Source: Bacteroidales bacterium UBA1458 (lineage in GTDB: Bacteria > Bacteroidota > Bacteroidia > Bacteroidales > VadinHA17). Taken from it: DNA of 10,679 bases. A program made the translations under genes and the position numbers. Positions 1-6,403 of this stretch are shown in pieces; position 1 is the first letter of the stretch, and the number at the start of each line of letters is the position of its first letter. The DNA lies in NCBI GenBank assembly GCA_002325785.1, contig DCSU01000137.1, positions 18,479-29,157 of the forward strand. The letters are read 5' to 3'. Below the pieces are notes generated by a model, which saw only the letters and a list, made by a program, of their open reading frames with translations, was not told the DNA's origin and did not search any database.

Positions 1-1
1 C

Positions 2-466
2 ATCGTCATCAAGCTGGAGAACCTAGAGCCGCCCAGACCACTGACTCATGATCTCTTCCGGAGCTTCGCCATAGCATGCGGTGTCACCGTGGAGCAGGTA
101 CTCATTAATAAGCTCCGTGAAGGTATCTTCTATTCCGAGATCATCTGCACCGACGGCGAGCGACGGTTTCAGATCGACTCCCGCACCTCCGATGCTGTTG
201 CCCTGGCCCTGAGATTCGAGTGCCCCATATTCATCGAACCGCAGATACTCAATGAGGCCGGCATTGTCATGAATGCCACCACAGATGAGGAGCAGAAGAA
301 GCAGGGCGAGCCGATGAGGGAAAAGAAACCGCCTGTATTAAACCAATTTGGCGAGTTTACTCATGACGAACTCAAGGATATGCTCTCTGAAGCCATCAGC
401 CGCGAAGACTATGAACAGGCAGCAGCCATCCGTGATGAGATGGCCAGAAGAAAAGGGAAATCATAA
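2..466 (+). CDS. Bifunctional nuclease family protein (DUF151 + UVR motif), 5' end missing
   Basis: The reading frame is open from the first complete codon at position 2 and ends at TAA 464-466, leaving 154 visible residues. The start lies upstream of the window, and the GTG at 89 is internal, because the residues before it (RPLTHDLFRSFAIACGV) are conserved family sequence. The visible core, including FRSFAIACG, EIICTDGER, RTSDAVALALR and PIFIEP, matches the bifunctional nuclease domain (DUF151/BFN), whose characterised members have DNase and RNase activity. A linker rich in K, E and Q follows, then a C-terminal UvrB/UvrC-type motif (roughly the last 35 residues, with EDYEQAAAIRDEM), normally a short protein-interaction helix pair. 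This two-part layout is common in Bacteroidetes. The gene lies 89 nt before thyA on the same strand and may share its transcript. The cellular role of this family in Bacteroidetes is not well defined. Family assignment is firm; exact activity is inferred. Confidence 0.88.
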   Translation: MVIKLENLEPPRPLTHDLFRSFAIACGVTVEQVLINKLREGIFYSEIICTDGERRFQIDSRTSDAVALALRFECPIFIEPQILNEAGIVMNATTDEEQKKQGEPMREKKPPVLNQFGEFTHDELKDMLSEAISREDYEQAAAIRDEMARRKGKS

Positions 467-555
467 AAAATCAGGAAAGCTGGAGGATCGCAGGGCTCCC
501 GGGGAGAATGGGTAGCAAGGATAGTCCGTGCCACCGGAAACAACTGTAACGCATT

Positions 556-1350
556 ATGAAACAATATCTTGATCTGCTCAGCCATGTACTGGAGCATGGT
601 GTTGAAAAAGGAGACCGCACCGGAACAGGAACCATAAGTACATTCGGTTACCAGATGCGGTTCGACCTTTCTGAGCGGTTCCCCATGATGACCACAAAGA
701 AGCTGCACCTTAAGTCGGTCATTCATGAACTGCTATGGTTCCTGAGCGGCAGCACAAATGTTAAATACCTTCAGGAGAACGGAGTCAGAATCTGGAACGA
801 ATGGGCCGATGCTGACGGTAACCTGGGCCCCGTCTACGGATACCAGTGGCGTTCATGGCCGTCAGCTGACGGGAGGTCAATTGACCAGATAACGGCAGTG
901 GCCCGCTCCCTGAAAAACAATCCGGACTCACGCAGACACATTGTCTCAGCATGGAATGTGAGTGAGCTTGATAAGATGGCCCTGCCTCCATGCCATATAC
1001 TCTTCCAGTTCTACGTGGCAGGGGGGAGGCTTTCATGCCAGCTCTACCAGCGCAGCGCCGACATTTTCCTCGGGGTGCCCTTCAACATTGCATCATACTC
1101 GCTGCTGACAGTGATGATGGCACAGGTGACGGGTTATAAGCCCGGCGAGTTCATTCATACCCTGGGCGACGCTCATATCTATCTCAATCATCTTGATCAG
1201 GTAAGGCTCCAGCTTACACGTGAGCCCCGCACACTGCCGGTGATGACAATCAACGGTGAGATCAATGACATTCTCTCATTTAAATATGAGGATTTCTCCC
1301 TCACGGGATATGATCCTCATCCGGCCATAAAAGGCGAAATATCTGTCTGA
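556..1350 (+). CDS. thyA: Thymidylate synthase
   Basis: The product is 264 residues, the same length as E. coli ThyA, and aligns with it without obvious gaps. It makes dTMP from dUMP using 5,10-methylene-tetrahydrofolate as carbon donor and reductant, releasing dihydrofolate, in the cytoplasm. Visible landmarks are R21 in DRTGTGT (phosphate binding), the catalytic C146 in LPPCH, the R126-R127 pair in PDSRRH, Q165-R166-S167 and D169 in YQRSAD, N177 in PFNIASY, and H207/Y209 in DAHIY. All expected catalytic and dUMP-binding residues are present. The ATG at 556 gives the standard N-terminus MKQYL; no strong Shine-Dalgarno sequence precedes it, as is usual for Bacteroidetes. The stop is one base before the folA ATG, implying cotranscription and probable translational coupling with the enzyme that recycles its folate product. 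Confidence 0.98.
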   Translation: MKQYLDLLSHVLEHGVEKGDRTGTGTISTFGYQMRFDLSERFPMMTTKKLHLKSVIHELLWFLSGSTNVKYLQENGVRIWNEWADADGNLGPVYGYQWRSWPSADGRSIDQITAVARSLKNNPDSRRHIVSAWNVSELDKMALPPCHILFQFYVAGGRLSCQLYQRSADIFLGVPFNIASYSLLTVMMAQVTGYKPGEFIHTLGDAHIYLNHLDQVRLQLTREPRTLPVMTINGEINDILSFKYEDFSLTGYDPHPAIKGEISV

Positions 1351-1351
1351 C

Positions 1352-1840
1352 ATGATAACCATAATAGTCGCTATCGACAGAAACAACGCTATCGGGTATA
1401 ATAACGGCCTGCTGGCCCACATCCCGGGTGACCTCCGTAGGTTCAGAGAGATCACTATGGGCCATTGCCTGATAATGGGCAAGAAGACCTGGGAGTCGCT
1501 GCCAGTTAAACCCCTGTCCGGTCGCAGTAACATAGTTCTGACCGATAATGAGCTCGACTGTTTTGATTGCGCTGCAACTGCACGTTCCATTGATGAGGCC
1601 CTGGCACTCTGCGAACCGGGAAAAGAGGTCTTCATCATCGGGGGCGGATCAGTCTACAGGCAGTTCATGCCCATCGCACACAGGCTTATGGTGACACATA
1701 TTCACAAAGAATTCGAGGCTGATACTTTTTTTCCTGAAATAAATCCTTCTGATTGGTATGAATCTGAAAAAGAGGATTTTATAGCAGAAGATCCGTCTGT
1801 TATCAGCTTTTCCTATGCCACATATCTGCGGCGGAAGTAA
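1352..1840 (+). CDS. folA: Dihydrofolate reductase
   Basis: The product is 162 residues, normal for a bacterial DHFR. It reduces the dihydrofolate released by ThyA to tetrahydrofolate using NADPH. Recognisable elements are the N-terminal strand MITIIVAID, N-x-IG at 12-15, the substrate-binding acid D27 in IPGDLRRF, the cofactor segment IMGKKTWESLP, GRSNIVLT, and the C-terminal nucleotide motif FIIGGGSVYRQF followed by THIHKEFEADTFFP. By alignment with E. coli FolA, the usual Pro21-Trp22 is Leu21-Ala22 here. Trp22 normally helps to hold a water near the substrate pteridine, so this is a noticeable change, although the rest of the fold looks intact. The ATG at 1352 lies one base after the thyA stop, so the two genes form one operon. 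A run of eight T follows the stop at 1842-1849, but I see no stem before it. Confidence 0.96.
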   Translation: MITIIVAIDRNNAIGYNNGLLAHIPGDLRRFREITMGHCLIMGKKTWESLPVKPLSGRSNIVLTDNELDCFDCAATARSIDEALALCEPGKEVFIIGGGSVYRQFMPIAHRLMVTHIHKEFEADTFFPEINPSDWYESEKEDFIAEDPSVISFSYATYLRRK

Positions 1841-1925
1841 CTTTTTTTTCATAATGGCGTTAAACCCTGTGTGCTTTCTGTAGTCTCAGAAATACAAACA
1901 CACAAAACACTTAACAAACTCAATT

Positions 1926-2771
1926 ATGAAAGCAAAGTCGCTAATCCTAGTTATGATCCTCGCGGCACTCGTCATGACATCATGTCAGAAGTCGGAACCG
2001 CTTGAGACAACCAGCCTTGAAGCAGCTGATGACGCTGCCCTGTCAGAGGCACTGTTTGATGATGTATTTACCTCACTGGAGATTGCATCCGGAATGGCCG
2101 AGGCTGATTTAAAATCCGCCACTGTGCTGGACACCTGTCCGCTTATAACGATCACTTCTGCAGGACCTGATTTCTGGCCCCGGAACATCGTGATTGATTA
2201 CGGTACTGGCTGCGAAGGTCTATATGACGTTGTACGCAGCGGGAAGATAATTATTACCCTGTCAGGGCCCAGGCGCGATGTCGGCTCGGTAAGAAGCGTG
2301 ACCTTTCTGGACTATTATGTCAACGGGGCGAAGGTTGAAGGGACCAAGACCGTGACAAACCTCGGGCCGAACAATAATCAGAATGTTGTTTTCGGCGTGG
2401 AGCTCACCGGCGGAATGATTACCTTCCCTGACGAGAAGACCATTACCCATGAGTTCGAGCGTCAGAGAGAATACATAGCAGGATATGCCACCTGGAATCC
2501 GTGGGATGACAAGTGTCTTATCTCGGGTTCGGCATCAGGAACCAATCTTAATGGCCTGGGTTATACCCACACAATTGTCAACTCCCTTGAGTGGCATGCT
2601 GCCTGCAGGTTCCCGGTACGTGGTACCATTGGATTTGAGATAGAGGGCATTGAGGCATTTGATCTCGATTACGGCAACGGTGAATGTGATGCTACCGCTA
2701 CTCTTTCAAGGGGCGATGAATCGAAAGAGATTACACTCCGCTTCCGTCATCCGAAGTATATGACAATATAG
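1926..2771 (+). CDS. Putative surface lipoprotein of unknown function with two similar cysteine-containing modules
   Basis: The product is 281 residues. A signal peptide (MKAKSL, then a hydrophobic stretch) ends in the lipobox LVMTSC, so C20 should be lipidated. The next residues, Q-K-S-E, resemble the Bacteroidetes lipoprotein export signal (consensus close to QKDDE), which suggests display on the outer face of the outer membrane; that is inference. The mature part has five more cysteines at 71, 96, 197, 227 and 254. Residues 71-96 (CPLIT...PRNIVIDYGTGC) and 227-254 (CRFPV...FDLDYGNGEC) look like two copies of one module, each with two cysteines and a D-Y-G-x-G-x(0,1)-C end. A beta-rich segment (RSGKIIITLSG, YYVNGAKVEGTKT) follows the first. 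I have seen similar unnamed Bacteroidetes lipoproteins, but know no function. It is 85 nt past folA, with no clear promoter match in the gap, and ends before a bidirectional terminator. Confidence 0.85.
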   Translation: MKAKSLILVMILAALVMTSCQKSEPLETTSLEAADDAALSEALFDDVFTSLEIASGMAEADLKSATVLDTCPLITITSAGPDFWPRNIVIDYGTGCEGLYDVVRSGKIIITLSGPRRDVGSVRSVTFLDYYVNGAKVEGTKTVTNLGPNNNQNVVFGVELTGGMITFPDEKTITHEFERQREYIAGYATWNPWDDKCLISGSASGTNLNGLGYTHTIVNSLEWHAACRFPVRGTIGFEIEGIEAFDLDYGNGECDATATLSRGDESKEITLRFRHPKYMTI

Positions 2772-2822
2772 TTTGTGTCCACACATAGAACAGTAGCATA
2801 CAGCTACCCTGCATAAGGAGAT

Positions 2823-2857
2823 AAAAAAATTCCGGCCTGAGACGCCGGAATTTTTTT
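2823..2857. terminator. Bidirectional intrinsic terminator between the lipoprotein gene and clpX
   Basis: A perfect 14-bp inverted repeat (2823-2836 and 2844-2857) encloses a 7-nt loop, CTGAGAC. The GC-rich inner stem is TTCCGGC/GCCGGAA. The outer stem is a run of A on the left and of T on the right, so each strand reads as stem plus U-tract. It lies 51 nt after the lipoprotein stop, and its last base is the first base of the clpX stop codon (as read on the plus strand, 2857-2859). It can therefore terminate both convergent transcripts. Confidence 0.93.
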
Positions 2858-4071
2858 TATGATGCCTTGAGGATTTTCATGTCGACCCTCTCCAGCTTGT
2901 GGGAGGCATATTCGGTTGTGACGGAGAACTCTTTTGTATCGCCTGACGGAAGCTCGAACATGGCATCCATCATGATGGCCTCGCATATGGCGCGCAGGCC
3001 CCTTGCTCCAAGCCTGAATTCCACTGCCTTATCCACGATGTAGTCAAGCGCTTCGGGAGTAAAGGTAAGCTCAATGCCGTCCATGGCAAACAGTTTGATA
3101 TACTGCTTGGTGATGGCGTTCTTCGGATCGGTGAGAATAGCTCTCAGCGCCTTTGCATCTAGGGGTGAGAGATGTGTCAGCACCGGCAGGCGGCCAATTA
3201 TCTCGGGAATGAGGCCGTATGCGCGCAGATCCTGCGGGGCAATGTACTTGAGGAGATCAGCCTTGTCATAATGGTCACGCGAACGGCTGGCCGTATACCC
3301 GACAACGGTTGTATTCAGCCTGTGGGCTATCTTCTTTTCAATCCCTTCAAAGGCTCCACCGCATATAAAGAGGATGTTTTTTGTATCAACCGGGATCATC
3401 TTCTGTTCCGGGTGCTTCCTCCCGCCCTGAGGGGGTACATTAACTATTGCACCCTCAAGAAGTTTCAGGAGACCCTGTTGCACACCCTCACCGGAGACGT
3501 CGCGCGTGATGGAGGGGTTATCTCCCTTGCGTGCAATCTTGTCGAGCTCGTCAATGAACACAATTCCTTTCTCGGCAGCCTTTACGTCATAGTCGGCGTT
3601 CTGCAGCAGGCGCGTAAGCAAACTCTCTATGTCTTCACCCACATATCCCGCCTCGGTAAGCACAGTGGCATCAACGATGGTGAAAGGCACATGAAGCATC
3701 CGGGCAATGGTACGTGCCAGAAGGGTCTTGCCTGTACCAGTCTCGCCTACCAGGACGATGTTTGACTTTTCAATCTCAACATCATCATTGTCATTTCTCT
3801 GCATCAGCCTCTTATAGTGGTTGTATACGGCCACGGAGAGAATCTTTTTGGCCTTGTCCTGCCCTATTACATACTGATCCAGGAAGGTCTTAATCTCTGC
3901 CGGCTTGCGAAGCTTTATGCTGTCAAGGCTGAAACTCGATTTGCTTCCAAGCTCTTCAGCCATTATGTTGTGAGCCTGCTCAATGCAGTGGTCGCAGATA
4001 TGGCCCTCGAGACCCGCTATGAGCAGGTTCGCCTCCTTCTTTGTCCGGCCGCAGAATGAGCATTTATCCAT
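2857..4071 (-). CDS. clpX: ATP-dependent Clp protease ATP-binding subunit ClpX
   Basis: The 404-residue product is an AAA+ unfoldase that recognises tagged substrates, unfolds them and feeds them into ClpP in the cytoplasm. The N-terminal zinc-binding domain has C4, C7, C26 and C29 (CSFC, CDHC). The AAA+ module has Walker A GETGTGKT at 109-116, the pore-1 loop GYVG at 142-145, Walker B VFIDELDK at 171-178, the RKH pore loop at 218-220, the arginine finger in IPEIIGR (R294) and sensor-2 GARGLR at 355-360. The ClpP-docking loop, IGF in E. coli, appears here as VGY (257-259). The product is about 20 residues shorter than E. coli ClpX (424). Its ATG is 9 nt after the clpP stop, so the two are cotranscribed. 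Its stop codon abuts the shared terminator. Confidence 0.97.
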   Translation of the reverse strand: MDKCSFCGRTKKEANLLIAGLEGHICDHCIEQAHNIMAEELGSKSSFSLDSIKLRKPAEIKTFLDQYVIGQDKAKKILSVAVYNHYKRLMQRNDNDDVEIEKSNIVLVGETGTGKTLLARTIARMLHVPFTIVDATVLTEAGYVGEDIESLLTRLLQNADYDVKAAEKGIVFIDELDKIARKGDNPSITRDVSGEGVQQGLLKLLEGAIVNVPPQGGRKHPEQKMIPVDTKNILFICGGAFEGIEKKIAHRLNTTVVGYTASRSRDHYDKADLLKYIAPQDLRAYGLIPEIIGRLPVLTHLSPLDAKALRAILTDPKNAITKQYIKLFAMDGIELTFTPEALDYIVDKAVEFRLGARGLRAICEAIMMDAMFELPSGDTKEFSVTTEYASHKLERVDMKILKAS

Positions 4072-4080
4072 CAGTGGAAA

Positions 4081-4758
4081 TTATTTCTTTGTTCTTAAAA
4101 GGACCTCATCGATCATTCCGTACTCCTTCGCCTCGGATGCCGTCATCCAGTGGTCGCGGTCAGCATCTTTCTCCACCTTCTCAAGCGATTGGCCGGTATG
4201 CAATGCTATGACCTCGTAAAGTTCCTTTTTAATCTTCAGTATCTCTTTTACAACTATCTCTATGTCAGATGCCTGTCCCTCTGCACCTCCCATTGGCTGA
4301 TGAATCATTACCCGCGAGTGTTTCAGTGCGGATCTCTTGCCCTTGCTGCCGGCGGTGAGAAGTATGGCGCCCATTGAGGCGGCCATGCCCGTGCATATTG
4401 TGGCAATGTCGGCACTGATATACTGCATGGTGTCATAGATGCCCATGCCGGCATGAACGGCACCGCCGGGCGTGTTAAGATAGATCTGTATATCCTTGCC
4501 CGGATCTGCCGAATCAAGATAGAGAAGCTGAGCCTCGATGATATTTGCGACATAGTCGTCTATAGGCAAACCGAGGAATATTATGCGGTCCATCATAAGA
4601 CGGGAGAAGACGTCCATGGAGGCCACATTCAGCTGACGTTCCTCAATGATTGTAGGCGAGATGTAACCGTTGCTTGCCGATATATAGCGGTGCATTGTAA
4701 GGCTGCTGATACCGAAACGGTCAGCGGCATATTTTTTAAAATCTTTAATATCTGACAT
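4081..4758 (-). CDS. clpP: ATP-dependent Clp protease proteolytic subunit ClpP
   Basis: With the ATG at 4758 the product is 225 residues: the serine peptidase whose two heptameric rings form the degradation chamber served by ClpX. The catalytic triad is S128 in GMAASMGA, H153 in MIHQPMGG and D202 in DADRDHW. The handle segment (GQASDIEIVVKEIL) and ASEAKEYGMID are also present. The frame stays open upstream to an ATG at 4800, which would add 14 residues (MEFRIFGIQ...). I prefer 4758 because the longer start would put most of a TAnnTTTG promoter match inside the gene and nearly abuts the tig stop. Even so, about 30 residues precede the conserved region (SPTIIEE), more than in E. coli and possibly a propeptide. 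The gene lies 52 nt after tig and 9 nt before clpX. Confidence 0.96.
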   Translation of the reverse strand: MSDIKDFKKYAADRFGISSLTMHRYISASNGYISPTIIEERQLNVASMDVFSRLMMDRIIFLGLPIDDYVANIIEAQLLYLDSADPGKDIQIYLNTPGGAVHAGMGIYDTMQYISADIATICTGMAASMGAILLTAGSKGKRSALKHSRVMIHQPMGGAEGQASDIEIVVKEILKIKKELYEVIALHTGQSLEKVEKDADRDHWMTASEAKEYGMIDEVLLRTKK

Positions 4759-4781
4759 AATTATCTTTATTGGTTGAATTC

Positions 4782-4815
4782 CAAATATACGAAATTCCAC
4801 CCTTTAGGTTTCAAT
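4782..4815 (-). promoter_or_regulatory. Possible clpP promoter (Bacteroidetes type)
   Basis: On the minus strand the tig-clpP gap contains TATATTTG (4789 down to 4782), an exact match to the Bacteroidetes -7 consensus TAnnTTTG, 23 nt upstream of the clpP ATG. The best -33 candidate is TTG at 4815-4813, which overlaps the end of tig with a 23-nt spacer, longer than ideal. If real, it would let clpP-clpX be expressed apart from tig. The evidence is motif matching only. Confidence 0.35.
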
Positions 4816-6142
4816 TCTTCTCAAAGAGCTTGTTGAACTCCTCAGCAGAGACATTCTTGTCATCGACCTTTATGGCTTCAATAACGGTATTTAAAACTCT
4901 GGTATCCAATACTTTCTCTGCAATGCGTCGGGCGTCATCCTCCTTTTTAAGCATATCTTTTGCAAATGATGTGATCTGCTCGTCGGTAGCGTAGTAAAGG
5001 CCGTACTGAGAGAACTGTGCCCGGGTAAATTCCCTGGCTTCGTCAAGGATCTCCTCATCGGTGATCTTTATCTCATTGTCTTTTGCCACCCTGTTCTTGA
5101 TAAGCTGCCAGCGCAGGTCGTCACGGAAATGGTCCCAGTCCTTTTCAATTTCTTCCGGGGTTGTTTTGTCATTCACCCTGACCAGCCATTTTTTCAGGAA
5201 CTCTTCCGGCAGATCAAAGGGTATCTTCTGGAGAAGCATGTCACGGGCGTCGGTACGCAGTTTAAATTCAGTCTCGCGGCTGAAGTATTCCTTTATCTCC
5301 TCTGTCACCCTGGCTTCGAACTCTTCTACTGAGCTGACTTTGCCTTCACCGTAGACCTTATCCCAGAGAGCCTGATCGTTTTCTGCCGGCATGAAGCGTG
5401 ACACCTCTTTTATGGTGATGGTAAACGATCCGTTGAGATCCTTGACCTCATCCTTCTGCTTCTTGAGAATTCCGGCTATCTCGTAGTCGTTAGGGAATGC
5501 CGTACGGATATCGAAGGTAACTGTGTCGCCTTCCCCTTTACCAATAAACTCTTTTTTAAGTGTTTCGTCTTTCACCAGGTCAACAGAGAGAGTGGCATCG
5601 TCATTGGTAATGCTGCTGTCAGCCGAGGTTACTGTGCCCTTGAGCATATCCTTCGCCTCCGACTTTTCCATTTTTATGAATTCGCCGTTCCTGCGCGCAT
5701 AGTTGTCTACATAGTCCGCAATCATTTTGGCATCGGGCTCAATGAGGTAACGGGTTAGCTTCTGCTTTTTAGAGAGGTTGACCTCGAACTCAGGTGCCAG
5801 GCCCAGTTCGAAGGTGAAGCTGAACTCCTCGGATTTTTCCGGATCGAATGAGTGCTCATCGTTTTTCGGGATGGGATCGCCAAGGATGTCAAGCTTCTCA
5901 TTTTTGATATAATCAGAGAGGCTCTCTGACACAAGGTTATTGATCTCATCGACAAGGACGCCGGTGCCGTACATCTTCCTGATCATGGTGAATGGTACGT
6001 GTCCGGGGCGGAACCCCTTTACAGAGGCTGTCCTTTTGTATTCCCTGAGCTTTTTGTCAACTTTTTCTTCGTAATCTGTCTTGACGATATTTATCCTGAC
6101 TGTTGCGTTCAGTGCGTCAATGTTCTCTCTGGTGACATTCAT
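4811..6142 (-). CDS. tig: Trigger factor (ribosome-associated chaperone)
   Basis: The product is 443 residues; E. coli trigger factor has 432. It binds the ribosome near the exit tunnel and shields nascent chains. The ribosome-docking loop GFRPGHVP is at 43-50, the same position as GFRKGKVP in E. coli, and the preceding N-terminal domain looks normal. The middle region (about 150-260), where the FKBP-type prolyl isomerase domain should lie, is weak. It keeps pieces such as GKGEGDTVTFDI and FPNDYE but lacks a recognisable F-x-G-G...IPGFE active-site core, so isomerase activity may be reduced or absent. The C-terminal half is charged and helical, as expected for the substrate-cradling arms. The ATG at 6142 gives the standard start MNVTRENID. 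No TAnnTTTG match lies in the 123 nt between tig and the upstream tRNA gene, so tig may be read from the tRNA promoter. Confidence 0.95.
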   Translation of the reverse strand: MNVTRENIDALNATVRINIVKTDYEEKVDKKLREYKRTASVKGFRPGHVPFTMIRKMYGTGVLVDEINNLVSESLSDYIKNEKLDILGDPIPKNDEHSFDPEKSEEFSFTFELGLAPEFEVNLSKKQKLTRYLIEPDAKMIADYVDNYARRNGEFIKMEKSEAKDMLKGTVTSADSSITNDDATLSVDLVKDETLKKEFIGKGEGDTVTFDIRTAFPNDYEIAGILKKQKDEVKDLNGSFTITIKEVSRFMPAENDQALWDKVYGEGKVSSVEEFEARVTEEIKEYFSRETEFKLRTDARDMLLQKIPFDLPEEFLKKWLVRVNDKTTPEEIEKDWDHFRDDLRWQLIKNRVAKDNEIKITDEEILDEAREFTRAQFSQYGLYYATDEQITSFAKDMLKKEDDARRIAEKVLDTRVLNTVIEAIKVDDKNVSAEEFNKLFEKN

Positions 6143-6265
6143 TCTTTAAAAGTTTACTATCGATTTAAAAAACCGCCATAACCTCCGCCTGCCTTGTCAG
6201 GCCCGGTCCGTATTGTATTGGGTGAGGCGAAACCGGCCAGCTGTCAGAGCGGTCCTGATATTTAG

Positions 6266-6347
6266 TGCGGATGAAGGGACTCGAACCCTTACGCCCTGAG
6301 GCACAAGATCCTAAGTCTTGCTCGGCTACCAATTACGACACATCCGC
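6266..6347 (-). tRNA. tRNA-Leu (anticodon UAG)
   Basis: Read on the minus strand, the 82-nt sequence folds as a class II tRNA. The acceptor stem GCGGATG/CATCCGC is seven perfect pairs with discriminator A at 6266. The D arm includes AATTGGTAG. The anticodon stem CAAGA/TCTTG encloses the loop CTTAGGA with anticodon TAG at 6313-6311. A long variable arm (around GCCTCAGGGC) follows, then the T arm AAGGG-TTCGAGT-CCCTT. The UAG anticodon, long variable arm and A discriminator identify leucine. The 3' CCA is not encoded (CTAAA follows). It lies between lptB and tig on the same strand. Confidence 0.96.
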
Positions 6348-6358
6348 AAAATGTGGCG

Positions 6359-6388
6359 CAAAATTAGTAAATATTACGAAGTTACAAA
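6359..6388 (-). promoter_or_regulatory. Promoter of tRNA-Leu (Bacteroidetes type)
   Basis: On the minus strand, TTTG (6388-6385) is followed after 18 nt by TAATTTTG (6366-6359), an exact match to the Bacteroidetes TTTG / TAnnTTTG promoter. The -7 element ends 11 nt before the mature tRNA 5' end, the expected spacing for a short leader. The whole site lies between the lptB stop and the tRNA, so the tRNA, and possibly tig after it, should be expressed independently of lptB. Based on motif and position. Confidence 0.72.
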
Positions 6389-6403
6389 AGCCGGGAGCTT
6401 AAT

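Noticed and set aside
467..555. Possible structured RNA between the nuclease gene and thyA
   Set aside because: Short phrases (GGAAAG, GTGCCAC) superficially resemble RNase P RNA, but the stretch is only 89 nt and lacks the conserved core; no stable stem-loop stands out.
1841..1850. Terminator after folA suggested by a run of eight T
   Set aside because: No inverted repeat precedes the T run, so an intrinsic terminator is not supported.
3172..3765. Open frame of 197 codons on the plus strand, opposite clpX
   Set aside because: It lies entirely antisense to the highly conserved clpX coding region, has no recognisable domain and reflects codon structure of the opposite strand.
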